Shown: in pieces, positions 34,586 to 44,012 of the stretch
How positions within the stretch are numbered: the stretch's first letter is position 1
Layout of the letters: each line of letters begins with the position of its first letter
Source: Dokdonella koreensis DS-123
GTDB taxonomy: Bacteria; Pseudomonadota; Gammaproteobacteria; Xanthomonadales; Rhodanobacteraceae
NCBI RefSeq assembly: GCF_001632775.1
Contig: NZ_CP015249.1
Location: 3,204,686 to 3,268,685, forward strand
Direction: 5' to 3'
DNA length: 64,000 nucleotides
Translations under genes and position numbers: made by a program
The notes under the pieces: generated by a model
Seen by the model: the letters and a program-made list of their open reading frames with translations, nothing else
Database searches by the model: none
Told to the model about the DNA's origin: nothing

Positions 34586-37441
34586 TCACCGCACTGCGGC
34601 CAGACGCGATGCCCGCCGCTTCAACGAATGCCCTTCCGGCAGCCGGGCCACTGCCTCGACGACGGCCTCCCGTTGCCGCAGCGATCCGGCTGTGTCGTGC
34701 AGGCGCTGCAACGTCTCGGCCAGGCCCAGGCGTGCCTGGATCACGTACAGCGCGTGCTCGCCGGCGGAGGCCAGGCCGATGCGCAGGCTTTCCTCGTAGT
34801 GGGTGCGGGCCTCGTCCAGCGCGCCGAGCGCGACATCCGCCTCGGCCAGTGCCAGGTGACGCTGCGCCAGACTGGGGTGGTCCGGCGGAAACAGGCGCCG
34901 GCTCTCGGCGAGGCTGGCCGCGAACAGGTCCCGCGCCTCGGCGGCGCGGCCCGTATCGAGCCAGACCGCACCCAGCACGGCGCGGCTGTTGAACCATTCC
35001 TCGCCCGGCGTGCCGCCCAGCGCCTCGCGCAAAGTCAGCGCCTGCCGCGCCGCGGCTTCGGCCTGGTCCAGCCGCCCGGCACCGCGTTCGGCGCGGGCAC
35101 GGTTGGTCTGCACGTTGGCCTGCCAGTAGCGCCAGTCGCCCTCGCCGGCCGCCAGAAGGGTGGCGGCACGGTCGAGCACGGTGCTGGCCTCGTCGTAGCG
35201 CTCGAGCTGCACCAGCGCGCCGCCGAGGTTGCTCATCGCCTTGCCGGCTTCCGGGTCGTTCTCGCCGTAGAGCGCCACGCGCAGGCGCAGGCTTTCGCGG
35301 AACAGCTCCGTGGCCTCCGCCGTGTCGCCCTTGCGCAGCAGCACGCTGGCCAGGTTGGCCAGGTGCACGGCATGGACACGGTGCGGCGTGCCGTAGACCT
35401 TGGCGTCCACGGCCACTGCCTCGCGCATCGCCTGCCCGGCCTCGTCCAGCCGGCCCATCGCCAGCAGGCAGGCGCCGAGGTTGGACAAGGTCATGCCGAT
35501 GTCCGCATGCACCTCGCCGTAGACCGTGCGCTCCAGCGCCAGGGCCTGCCGATACACGCGCACGGCCTCGTCGAAGTGCTTGCCCTGCGTCAGCACGAAG
35601 CCGAAATCGTCCAGCACGCTGGCGGTCTTCTTGCCGGGTGGGTTCTCGACCTGCTGCAGCAGGGCCAGCGCTTCGCGCAGTTCTTCGGCGCCGACGTCCG
35701 GCGCGCCGTCCTGGGCCAGCACGATGCCGCGCAGGACACGGATGTCCACCTGCTGCAGCGACGCGTGGGCCGGCACCCGTACCAGCGCCTGGTCCAGCAG
35801 GGCACGCGCCTCCGCATAGCGGCGCAGCTCCTTCACCGATCGCGCCAGCTGATAGAGCGTGTCGGCTGCCCGCGTCGGATCGGTGCCGCCGGCGGCCTGC
35901 TGCAGGTCGTGTGCCTGCCGCAGCAACGGCTCGGCCTCGACGAAGAGGTTGAGCTGGTTGTGGATGCGCCCGAACGTGGTCAACAGGTCCGCGCGCAGCG
36001 CCGGCTGGTCCTTCATCTCGGCCTGGACGCGCTCCACGCCGCGCGCCAGCAGCTCGCGCGTGCTGGGCACGCGGTCGGCCGCGCCGCCCGGCGCGCTGCT
36101 GTCGAACACGCTGAGCAGGAAGGCCTGGATGGAGTTGGCGCGCTCGGCCGCCCGCACCGCCTGGCGCGACTTCCACAGCATGCCGCCGAGGCCGGCCAGC
36201 AGCAGCACCAGGGCCATGCCGGCCAGCGCCACCGGCAGCCGGTGGCGCCGGATGAAGGTGGCCATGCGGTAGCCCATGCCGTTGCCGGATACCCGCACCG
36301 GCGCGCCGGCCAGCCACTGGCGCAGGTCCGTCGCGAAGGCATCCACGCTGGCGTACCGGTCCGCCGGCTCCTTGGCCAGCGCCTTTTCCAGGATGCGGGT
36401 GAGGTCGCCACGCACCGCACGGCGATAGCTGGCCGGCGTCTCGCCGCGGGCCTCCAGGCGCTGCAGCGCGGCGGACGCTGCCGGCACCGGCGGGGCGTCC
36501 TCGCGCGCCAAGGCTGCCAGCAGCGTCTGCGGCGGCATCTCGCGCACGATGCGCTCGGTCGCGATCAGGTTGCCGCGGTCCAGCGGGTACGGCAGCGCGC
36601 CGCTGACCAGCTCGAACGCGATCACGCCCAGCGCATAGACATCCACCGCCACGCCCGCGCCGCCGCCGCCGAACTGCTCCGGCGCCGCGTACTCCGGCGT
36701 GAAGGCGCGGCGCTGGCCGATCGTCGTCGGCGCTGCGGCAGTATCGGTTTCGTCCTCGCCCAGCAGTCCGGCGATGCCGAAGTCCAGCAGGCGCACCGCG
36801 CCGGTCTGGTCCACCAGCACGTTGCCGGGCTTGAGATCCCGATGCACCACCAGATGCGTATGCGCGTGCTGGACCGCTGCGCAGACATCCAGGAACAGCG
36901 CGATGCGCGCACGCACGCCCAGGCGGCGCGCATCGCACCAGCGCGTGAGGGTGGTGCCGCGCACGAACTCCAGCGCCAGCCACGGCCGGCGGTCCGGCGA
37001 CAGGCCGCCGTCGATGAAGCGGGCCAGGTTGGGATGCGACAGCCGCGCCAGGATGCGCCGCTCGCGCAGGAAGCGCGCCTGCACGTCGTCGAAGTCGAAA
37101 CCGCGGCGGATCAGCTTGATCGCCACCTCCTGCGCGAAGTCCGCTTCTTCGCGCAGGCCCCGGTAGATCACGCCGGTGCCGCCGCGACCGATCCGCTCAA
37201 TCACGCGGAACGGCCCCAGCAGGCTGCCGATCAACGCATCACGCGTCTCGTCCGGCGGCGGCGCGTCGATCTGCGCGACACAGCCCTCCAGCATCGCCTG
37301 AACGCGCGTGCGCAGCGCCGGCTGCCCGGCACAGCGCTGGTCGAGGAATGCCGCGCGTTCCTCCGGCGTATCCAGATCCAGCGCCCGGCGCAGCAGCGCC
37401 AGCGCCGCCGTCAGGGACGGATCACCGGGCAGACCGCTCAT
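34586..37441 (-). CDS. Ser/Thr protein kinase with transmembrane segment and TPR domain
   Basis: A 951-residue Hanks-type kinase. After a short helical N-terminus the kinase domain starts near 78 (IERIGRGGTG glycine loop), with the ATP Lys in VAIKLI, the catalytic loop HRDLKPGN (near 198), DFG (near 216) and the activation segment with TPEYAAPEQF. One membrane segment lies near 400-420 (LPVALAGMALVLLLAGLGGML region). The C-terminal 500 residues are TPR-like repeats, predicted to be outside the cytoplasm. ATG 37441 fits the family start. It is divergent from the MipA-like gene across 300 bases. Such kinases in this lineage often sit near extracytoplasmic-function sigma factors; none is present here. 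Confidence 0.9.
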   Translation of the reverse strand: MSGLPGDPSLTAALALLRRALDLDTPEERAAFLDQRCAGQPALRTRVQAMLEGCVAQIDAPPPDETRDALIGSLLGPFRVIERIGRGGTGVIYRGLREEADFAQEVAIKLIRRGFDFDDVQARFLRERRILARLSHPNLARFIDGGLSPDRRPWLALEFVRGTTLTRWCDARRLGVRARIALFLDVCAAVQHAHTHLVVHRDLKPGNVLVDQTGAVRLLDFGIAGLLGEDETDTAAAPTTIGQRRAFTPEYAAPEQFGGGGAGVAVDVYALGVIAFELVSGALPYPLDRGNLIATERIVREMPPQTLLAALAREDAPPVPAASAALQRLEARGETPASYRRAVRGDLTRILEKALAKEPADRYASVDAFATDLRQWLAGAPVRVSGNGMGYRMATFIRRHRLPVALAGMALVLLLAGLGGMLWKSRQAVRAAERANSIQAFLLSVFDSSAPGGAADRVPSTRELLARGVERVQAEMKDQPALRADLLTTFGRIHNQLNLFVEAEPLLRQAHDLQQAAGGTDPTRAADTLYQLARSVKELRRYAEARALLDQALVRVPAHASLQQVDIRVLRGIVLAQDGAPDVGAEELREALALLQQVENPPGKKTASVLDDFGFVLTQGKHFDEAVRVYRQALALERTVYGEVHADIGMTLSNLGACLLAMGRLDEAGQAMREAVAVDAKVYGTPHRVHAVHLANLASVLLRKGDTAEATELFRESLRLRVALYGENDPEAGKAMSNLGGALVQLERYDEASTVLDRAATLLAAGEGDWRYWQANVQTNRARAERGAGRLDQAEAAARQALTLREALGGTPGEEWFNSRAVLGAVWLDTGRAAEARDLFAASLAESRRLFPPDHPSLAQRHLALAEADVALGALDEARTHYEESLRIGLASAGEHALYVIQARLGLAETLQRLHDTAGSLRQREAVVEAVARLPEGHSLKRRASRLAAVR

Positions 37442-37682
37442 GCCGTGCCTGCCGCCCGCTGCGGTGACGCAAGACCGGCTCCACCCGATGCGCTCACGCG
37501 TACTTCGCCTTGCTGGGAAAAGGGTTGCGCCCACCGGTCCGCGCAGGCAGCGCCATTCGACCGGCTCGCCAGGGGATACGCAAGAGGCCGGCCGAATCGG
37601 ACAGACGCGCTGCCTGCCCATCGGCAGCGCCGGAAAGAGCGCCGCCTGCCCGGCTTCCGGCGCCCCTGAAAACCCGGTCGCT

Positions 37683-37699
37683 GTAAGTCGAACGTAAGT
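37683..37699 (+). promoter_or_regulatory. direct-repeat operator upstream of the MipA-like gene
   Basis: GTAAGT occurs at 37683-37688 and again at 37694-37699, eleven bases from start to start, about one helical turn. Paired half-sites with this spacing are usual for OmpR/PhoB-type regulators. The site ends 42 bases before the ATG of the MipA-like gene, which is followed by an OmpR-type regulator and its kinase, so the regulator at 38592 is the natural candidate to bind here. Seen in sequence; binding is inferred. Confidence 0.5.
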
Positions 37700-37741
37700 G
37701 ACGCCCACGCACAGTGACGCTCCCTTTCGCGGTGTCTCGAC

Positions 37742-38542
37742 ATGATCCGGCTAGCAATCGCGCTCACGGCGCTCATTCCTCTTTCCACCTTCGCCCAGGC
37801 CGGTCCGGCCGAGCCACCCGGCGCCGGCGAACAGCCGGACAACGATCCCTGGACAATCGGCCTGGCCGCCTCCGTCAAGGACAGCCCGTATGCCGGAGAA
37901 GGGATCCAGGTACGACCGTTCCCGTGGGTGACCTACGAGGGCGAACGGGTCTACTGGCGGGGCGTCACGTTCGGTGTCCATCTGGTGAAAACCGACAATT
38001 TCACGCTGGACGCCGTGGTATCGGGCCGCTTCGACGGGTTCGACCGCGGCGACCTGGGCCGCACCGAGCTGGCACGGAACGGCGTGGACATCGACCGGCT
38101 TGCGGATCGGGACGATGCGGCCGACGCGGGCGTCGCCGCCCGCTGGGCCTGGGGCGGCAACGAGCTGCGCCTGCGCGCGGTCGCCGACGTCACCGGCACC
38201 AGCGAGGGCTACGAGGTCTCCGCGGACTACGGCTACCGGTTCCGCATCGGCAAGACCACACTGATCCCCGGCATCGGCGTGCAATGGCTCTCGAAGGACC
38301 TGGCCGACTACTACTACGGCGTGCGGCCGGGCGAGACCTTCGCCGGCACGTCCTACCGACCGGACGCCGCGCTGGTGCCGCGTGCCAGCCTGTCCTTCTC
38401 CAGGCCGCTCGCCGGCAAGTGGCGGCTGCAGGGCCTGCTACAGTACCAGCGCCTGCCGGACGAACTCGCGCACAGCCCCCTCCTGGAAAGGAACTCGACC
38501 GCGGTGGGACACCTGATGATCGGCGTGGTCCGCGGTTTCTGA
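37742..38542 (+). CDS. MipA/OmpV-family outer-membrane protein
   Basis: A 266-residue outer-membrane beta-barrel. A signal peptide ends near TFAQAG. The mature start 'WTIGLAASVKDSPYAGEG' and 'VRPFPWVTYEGERVYWRGV' are hallmark MipA/OmpV sequences, and the last residue is aromatic (VVRGF), as barrel insertion requires. Members act as scaffolds for peptidoglycan enzymes or as porins, and several are induced by antibiotics or cationic compounds. ATG 37742 gives the signal peptide. It is the first gene of a set with a two-component system (38592, 39265), a common arrangement for this family, and a likely target of it through the repeat at 37683. Confidence 0.9.
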   Translation: MIRLAIALTALIPLSTFAQAGPAEPPGAGEQPDNDPWTIGLAASVKDSPYAGEGIQVRPFPWVTYEGERVYWRGVTFGVHLVKTDNFTLDAVVSGRFDGFDRGDLGRTELARNGVDIDRLADRDDAADAGVAARWAWGGNELRLRAVADVTGTSEGYEVSADYGYRFRIGKTTLIPGIGVQWLSKDLADYYYGVRPGETFAGTSYRPDAALVPRASLSFSRPLAGKWRLQGLLQYQRLPDELAHSPLLERNSTAVGHLMIGVVRGF

Positions 38543-38591
38543 TCCACGCGCAGCCTTCCGTCGCGGCCCTGCCCTTTCCGTTCGATCGCCC

Positions 38592-39278
38592 ATGAACCGC
38601 ATCGCCCTCGTCGAGGACCATGAGCGCATGGCGAGCCTGATCGTCCGGGGCCTGCTGCCCGCCGGTATCGCCACCGATGTGTTCCACACGCTGGAATCGG
38701 CCTGGCGCCCGCTGATCGAGCGCGACTACGGCATGGTGATCGTGGACCGGGGCTTGCCCGGCGGGGATGGGCTGGACCTGGTCCGGCGCCTGCGCGCCGC
38801 CGGGCGGCTGACGCCGTGCCTGATGCTGACCGCGCGCGACGCGTTGCGGGACCGGGTGGACGGCCTGGAGGCCGGCGCCGACGACTACCTGCCCAAGCCC
38901 TTCGCCATGGAGGAGCTGCTGGCCCGGGTCCGGGCCCTGCTGCGCAGGACACCGTCGCTCCAGTCCACCGAACTCGCGCACGGCGGCCTGCGCATCGCCC
39001 CGGAGGCCGGTTGCATGGCGTTCGGCGGGAAGGTCGTGACGCTGTCGCACGCCGAACTTCAGATGATCGTCTGCCTGGTACGGGCCAAGGGCCAGACGGT
39101 GCGGCGCCACAGCCTGGAGCAGGCGGCCTGGGGCCTCATGGACGCCGTCACGCCGAATGCCTTCGATGTCGCGATGCATCGCCTGCGCAAGAAGCTGGCG
39201 GCGGTCGGCTGCGATCTGGCCCTGGTGAACACCCGCGGGCACGGCTTTGCGCTGAGGACCACCGATGTGGCCGACTAG
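38592..39278 (+). CDS. OmpR-family response regulator (MipA-linked)
   Basis: A 228-residue regulator. The receiver has E8/D9, phospho-acceptor D52 (VIVDRGLPGGDG) and the Lys in 'DDYLPKPF'. The winged-helix output ends 'VNTRGHGFALRTTDVAD'. ATG 38592 is well supported by the family start MNRIALVEDHE. It lies 49 bases after the MipA-like gene and overlaps the kinase start by 14 bases. It probably controls the MipA-like gene. Confidence 0.92.
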   Translation: MNRIALVEDHERMASLIVRGLLPAGIATDVFHTLESAWRPLIERDYGMVIVDRGLPGGDGLDLVRRLRAAGRLTPCLMLTARDALRDRVDGLEAGADDYLPKPFAMEELLARVRALLRRTPSLQSTELAHGGLRIAPEAGCMAFGGKVVTLSHAELQMIVCLVRAKGQTVRRHSLEQAAWGLMDAVTPNAFDVAMHRLRKKLAAVGCDLALVNTRGHGFALRTTDVAD

Positions 39279-40626
39279 CCTGTCCGGGCGGCTCCTGCTC
39301 TCCGCGCTGATCGGCGTGTTCGCCGCATGCATCGCCGCCGGCGCCATCGTCGGCGCCTTTGCCTACCTGCTCGAAACCGACTACCTGGCCGACATCGAAC
39401 TGGTGGACGAACTGGACAAGCTCGAACGCGGTCTTCGGACCGGGGCGGACGGACGGCTGGCATTCACGCTGCAACGGTCTTCGGACATGTACGACGCGCT
39501 CCGGAAGGACACCGCGTTCCTGATCGCGGACGCCGGCGGGCGCGCCGTCTTCAGCAGTCCCGCCGGCCCCGCGCTCGAAGCCTTGAAACACCTGCCGCCC
39601 GCTGCCAGCGAGGCGCCCGTGGACGATCCCGTGCTGCCGGTGCTGCTGCAGGTGCGGGAACGCCGGGTGATACGCGCCGGCACCGGTTACACGCTGCGGG
39701 TGGCGCGCAGCAATCGCATGGTGGAGCGGCTCGGGGTCTATGCCCGCCAGTTGTATCTGGGCTCGGCCGCGGCCTCGGTCCTGGTCGCGCTCTCGGTTTT
39801 CGCAATCGTCATCTACCTCACCGTCCGCCGCGCGGTCGTGCCGCTGCAGCGGGCATCGGCGATAGCGGCAGGGATCGGGCCGCGCGCGCTTTCGACGCGA
39901 CTGCACGCCGAGGGCATCCCGTCCGAGATGACACCGCTGATCGATGCGCTCAATGCCGCCCTCGAACGCCTCGAACAGGGATTCAAGGTCCAGCAGGACT
40001 TTCTCGCCATGGCCGCGCACGAGCTCAAGACGCCGCTGACCCTGCTGCAGGCGGAGATCGAAATCGGCGGCGACATGAACCAGGCGGCCATGCTCCGCGA
40101 AACGCAGCTGATGGCGCGCCAGACCCACCAGCTGCTCCACCTCGCGGAAGTCAGCGAGGGACGCAACTATCGCTTCTCCAGACGCTCGCTGTGGGCGTTG
40201 GCCGCCGATGCGGCCGGTTACCTCGGGAGGCTGGCCGAACGCAGCAGCGTGTCCCTGCAGGTGGAGCGCCAGGGACCGGAAGCGTTTGTCGATGCGGACG
40301 AAGGCGCGGTCTTCGTCCTGCTGAAGAACCTGATCGAGAATGCCATCCGCCATTCGCCGCCGGGCAGCGTCGTGACGCTGGACGTATCGGCGCAGGGGTT
40401 CGCGGTCGTCGACCAGGGTGCCGGCGTGGACCCGGCCGACTGCGAGCACCTGTTCAAGCGCTTCTGGCGGGCGTCGAGCGCCACCGAAGGCGCCGGCCTC
40501 GGCCTCGCCATCGTCCGCGAGATCTGCACGGCGCATCAGTGGGAGGTCCGGTTCGAGGAGGCGCCGGCCGGAGGCGCACGGTTCGTGGTGACCATTCCCG
40601 CGGCCGCCCTGCGAGTGGGCGAATGA
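39265..40626 (+). CDS. sensor histidine kinase (MipA-linked)
   Basis: A 453-residue inner-membrane kinase with membrane segments near 10-35 and 165-188, a periplasmic sensor of about 130 residues, a short linker, an H-box with H252 in AMAAHELKTPLTLL, an N-box LLKNLIENAIRH and a G-box GAGLGLAIV. ATG 39265 overlaps the regulator gene, which implies coupled translation. Its own stop overlaps the next ATG (ATGA), so the 82-residue protein at 40623 is part of the same unit. Confidence 0.92.
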   Translation: MWPTSLSGRLLLSALIGVFAACIAAGAIVGAFAYLLETDYLADIELVDELDKLERGLRTGADGRLAFTLQRSSDMYDALRKDTAFLIADAGGRAVFSSPAGPALEALKHLPPAASEAPVDDPVLPVLLQVRERRVIRAGTGYTLRVARSNRMVERLGVYARQLYLGSAAASVLVALSVFAIVIYLTVRRAVVPLQRASAIAAGIGPRALSTRLHAEGIPSEMTPLIDALNAALERLEQGFKVQQDFLAMAAHELKTPLTLLQAEIEIGGDMNQAAMLRETQLMARQTHQLLHLAEVSEGRNYRFSRRSLWALAADAAGYLGRLAERSSVSLQVERQGPEAFVDADEGAVFVLLKNLIENAIRHSPPGSVVTLDVSAQGFAVVDQGAGVDPADCEHLFKRFWRASSATEGAGLGLAIVREICTAHQWEVRFEEAPAGGARFVVTIPAAALRVGE

Positions 40627-40871
40627 CGGCGCGCACGCTCGAGGCGTGGATTGTTTCGCTGGCCACGCTGGTGACCGAGGACGCGCGCGAGGCGCGGCGC
40701 TGGTACCGATCGGAAACGATCGCACAGCTGGACCACACGACCGCGCACGAGCTCGTCCAGACCGGACGCGGCCCGGCGGTGGTCCTGTTCCTGCTGGACG
40801 TGCTGCGGTGCGAGCTGCCCGCGGCGGCCCAAGCGGGCAGTCCGCAGGCGCGGATGATCCGCACCGCATGA
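40623..40871 (+). CDS. small protein of unknown function, coupled to the kinase gene
   Basis: An 82-residue soluble-looking protein. Its ATG overlaps the stop of the histidine kinase as ATGA, the usual sign of translational coupling, and its codons end in G or C like real genes here. A central stretch 'DHTTAHELVQTGRGPAVVLFLLDVL' lies at residues 37-61. No family is recognised. It could be an accessory or feedback protein of the MipA-linked two-component system; this is inferred only from the gene arrangement. Confidence 0.6.
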   Translation: MTARTLEAWIVSLATLVTEDAREARRWYRSETIAQLDHTTAHELVQTGRGPAVVLFLLDVLRCELPAAAQAGSPQARMIRTA

Positions 40872-41155
40872 AACGGGCCTCCCGGCATCTGTCCGTGGCG
40901 CCAGCGACTCCGCCGTGCAATCCACACGGTCCGCGGCGCGCCGGAGCGGACCGCAACGAACCCGGCTCCGGCGAGCACGCGTCCCAGCGGGTATATCGCT
41001 AGGCACTGCGCCGGCGGCGGGCTAAGATCGCCGCGCGGAGCAAGCCGCACCCGGGTCCGCGGGCAGGGTCCAACCCACTTGCCTTTCCACACCTTCCAGA
41101 CCTTTGTGCAGCCGGCATTGCGGACCTTCGGCGATTCCTGCATGGAGGTTTCCCC

Positions 41156-42802
41156 GTGAACGCGCTTCCCGAGCACGCCCATATCGATCACCTGCGCAAG
41201 CAGGCCAAGGCGCTACTGCGCGCCTACCAGGCCGGCGATGCCGAGGCATTGCACCGCTTCCGCCAGGCCTTGCCGGCCGCGTACGGCACCAGCGATGCGC
41301 AGCTGGCCGCGATGCAGCTGCGCCTGCACGACGCGCAATCGTGCATCGCGCGCGAGTACGGCTTCCCAAGCTGGAACGAGCTGCGCGACTACGTGGCGTG
41401 GCAGCGCCTGCGTACGCAGGACCGTGCCGCCACCGTGCGGCACTGGCTGGGCCTGGTGTATGCCGGCGACGTCACCGGCGACCTGTTCGGCGCCCGGCCC
41501 AGGCTGGCCGCGCGCGTCCTGGCCGAGCAGCCGGACCTGGCCGACGGCGATGCATCCCTCGCCTGCGCCGTCGGCGACGAAGCCGCCGTACGTGCCGCGA
41601 TCGCAGCCGATCCCGGCTGGGTCCATCGCCCTGGCGGCCCCTTGAACCTGCCGCCACTGGTGGCGGTGACGCATTCGGCCCTGTTGCGCCTCGACGGTTT
41701 CGCCGAGCGCCTGCGCCGCTGCGCACGCCTGCTGCTGGAGGCCGGCGCGCCTCCCGACCAGTCCATCGGCAACCGCTGGCCGCCGCACTCGGTCGACCAG
41801 CCCGGTGACGACCGGCTCAGCGCCCTCTACGGCGCCGCCGGCCAGGCGCACGACCTGGCATTGACACGCCTGCTGCTGGAGCGCGGTGCCGATCCCAACG
41901 ACGGCGAATCGCTCTACCACGCCGTGCAAAGTCCTGCGTGCATACGCCTGTTGCTGGAGCACGGCGCCCGCCCGGCCGGCACCAACGCGCTGGCGCATGC
42001 CATCGTCCAGGCGAACCTGGCTTCCGTGCAGCTGCTGTTGGCGCACGGCGCCGATCCCAACGAGGTCACCGCCCAGGACACCACGCCGCTGATCGCCGCT
42101 CTGCGCGCGCGCTGCCCCGTCGCCGTGATCCAGGCCCTGCTCGACGCCGGTGCCGATGTCCACGCCGCCACGCCCGAGGGCCAGGGCACGTATGTCTACG
42201 CCCTGTCGCTGGGGCTGACCGATGTCGCGCAGGTGCTGGAGAACGCCGGTGCCGACGCGGCCCTGACCGACGAGGACGCCTTCGTCGCCGCCTGCGCGCG
42301 GGGCGACGAAGCCGACGCCCGTCGCCGGTTGGCGCGCCAGCCGGATCTGCTCGACCGGCTGGGACCCGAGCGGCTGGCCCGCCTGCCGGAGCTGGCGATG
42401 AACGGCTGCGACGCCGCCGTGCGGCTGATGGTGACGCTCGGCTGGCCGGTGGCCACGCGCGGCGGCGATGCCCCGTTCCGCGGCTCCGCGCTCAACTGGA
42501 CCGTGTTCCGCGGCAACGCGGCGCTCGCCGGTTTCCTGCTGGACCACGGCGCCCACTGGCACGAAGCGCACGGCTACGGCAGCGACGTGCTCGGCACGCT
42601 GTCCTGGGCCTCGTGCAACGAGCCCCACGGCGAAGGCGACTGGGTCGGCTGCGCCCGCGCCCTGGTCGCGCATGGCCTCGCGCCCGCGACGCGCCTGCCG
42701 GGCGCGCCCCAACAGGAACCACCGGAGTACGTGCTGATCGACGGACGCGAGATGACGTTCTCGGAGGATGTGACGGCGTTCCTGCTCCAACCCGCACCGT
42801 AG
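41156..42802 (+). CDS. large cytoplasmic ankyrin-repeat protein
   Basis: A 548-residue protein without a signal peptide. The first 90 residues hold a conserved helical motif ('[20 protein letters not shown]' and '[16 protein letters not shown]') that often precedes ankyrin repeats in bacterial proteins. Residues 120-480 contain many ankyrin units ('[12 protein letters not shown]', '[13 protein letters not shown]', '[13 protein letters not shown]'). The function is protein binding, partner unknown. GTG 41156 is chosen because GGAGG (41144-41148) lies at the right distance. It stands alone on its strand between the MipA-linked set and the IPTL-CTERM gene. Confidence 0.85.
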   Translation: MNALPEHAHIDHLRKQAKALLRAYQAGDAEALHRFRQALPAAYGTSDAQLAAMQLRLHDAQSCIAREYGFPSWNELRDYVAWQRLRTQDRAATVRHWLGLVYAGDVTGDLFGARPRLAARVLAEQPDLADGDASLACAVGDEAAVRAAIAADPGWVHRPGGPLNLPPLVAVTHSALLRLDGFAERLRRCARLLLEAGAPPDQSIGNRWPPHSVDQPGDDRLSALYGAAGQAHDLALTRLLLERGADPNDGESLYHAVQSPACIRLLLEHGARPAGTNALAHAIVQANLASVQLLLAHGADPNEVTAQDTTPLIAALRARCPVAVIQALLDAGADVHAATPEGQGTYVYALSLGLTDVAQVLENAGADAALTDEDAFVAACARGDEADARRRLARQPDLLDRLGPERLARLPELAMNGCDAAVRLMVTLGWPVATRGGDAPFRGSALNWTVFRGNAALAGFLLDHGAHWHEAHGYGSDVLGTLSWASCNEPHGEGDWVGCARALVAHGLAPATRLPGAPQQEPPEYVLIDGREMTFSEDVTAFLLQPAP

Positions 42803-42877
42803 GACCGGTCGTCGCTCGATCGGATCGGGCCGCGTCGAATGCAGGGCCGGCGCACCGGGCACCGGCCCGGACGCACG

Positions 42878-43624
42878 TCAGTGCACGCGCCGCCACCACA
42901 GGCCGAGGCCCGCCAGCAACGCAGCCAGCACCGCCAGCGCCGCCTGCGAGAGCACCGGCACGGCAATCGCTTCCAGGACCAGCACGACCGTCTGCGACAC
43001 CGGTGCCGCCGGCGCGTAGACACCGCTGCCGGCCTGGCTGGCGGTGATCGCACACGCGCCCGGATAGAGCATGGTCACCGTGATGCCGGAGATCGTGCAC
43101 ACGTTCGACGGGCCCGCCGTGTAGGTCACCGGATTGCCCGAGGCGCCGCCGGTCGCGAGCGGATCAACGGCGAAGGTTCCTCCCGGAAAGAACGGCCGCT
43201 GCGCGACCGCCTGTACCGGGAACGTGATCGTCTGCGGCTGAAGATCGACGACCTCCAGCGTATACGCGCGCTCGCCGGTCAGCCCGCTGCTGTCGATCGC
43301 AATGGCCGTGAACGTGTAGATGCCCGGTACGGTCGGGATACCGACCACGGTCTGATGGTGGAAGACGAAACCGGGTGGCAGCGTGCCTGGAACAAAGACC
43401 CAGTGCGGTGGGACGCCGCCGATCGCCCTCAGTCCCTGGTTGTAGTGGACGCCCACAATGGCGACCGGCAGCGTCTCCGGAAGGATCTCGAGCGTCGGCG
43501 CGCCGACATCGGGCGCCTCGGGCGCGGCGTAGCGCGAAACCGGCGCCGCCCAGGCCAACGACAGCGAAAGGCACATGGCAGTGCCTGCAACGGCAGCCCA
43601 TCGCAGGAAATGACGTCGTTCCAC
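42878..43624 (-). CDS. exported putative-Ig protein with IPTL-CTERM tail
   Basis: A 248-residue exported protein. The N-terminus (MERRHFLRWAAVAGTAMCLS) is a signal with an RR pair, possibly Tat. Residues 45-130 form a putative Ig domain ('GTLPPGFVFHHQTVVGIPTVPGIYTFT' region). The C-terminus has VPVLSQAALAVLAALLAGLG followed by WWRR, which is the IPTL-CTERM sorting pattern: Pro-x-Leu-Ser, a membrane helix, then Arg. Such proteins are thought to be processed by a membrane sorting protease after export. No sorting enzyme gene is in the window. ATG 43624 starts the signal. Confidence 0.83.
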   Translation of the reverse strand: MERRHFLRWAAVAGTAMCLSLSLAWAAPVSRYAAPEAPDVGAPTLEILPETLPVAIVGVHYNQGLRAIGGVPPHWVFVPGTLPPGFVFHHQTVVGIPTVPGIYTFTAIAIDSSGLTGERAYTLEVVDLQPQTITFPVQAVAQRPFFPGGTFAVDPLATGGASGNPVTYTAGPSNVCTISGITVTMLYPGACAITASQAGSGVYAPAAPVSQTVVLVLEAIAVPVLSQAALAVLAALLAGLGLWWRRVH

Positions 43625-44012
43625 AGCCTTCTCCCCGGTTGTGCGCCAGCCATTCGGCGCGGCGCGCTAGCCTGTATCGCGAACCGACCACGCGACCGAT
43701 TGTAGCGGCGAACCGGTTCTGCAGAACTCCTTTTCCGAGAAATGGCAGGCGTTCGCGACTTTCCCACCGCGCAGATCTGCCCGCTCAAACAGGTGATACC
43801 GATGAAGCGGCGCCCACAAACATCAAAGAAGCCTGGAACTTAATCGCTGCCATGGATCAGCAAAGGTTGTGCCCGGTATCGGTCGCAGCCCGCTCGCCCA
43901 CCTGCGATTGCGGAAGACCCGGCGGGCGGGCGGCTGCATTTGGGCACTTTGCCGTGCAAAATGTGACACGACCTCCCGGCGGGGCGGGCAGTTTCAGTGC
44001 AACGGATGGACC
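43625..44012. other. divergent intergenic region
   Basis: 388 bases between the IPTL-CTERM gene (-) and the membrane protein (+). No coding frame or recognised site was seen, although base composition becomes less G/C-biased towards the right. Confidence 0.4.
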
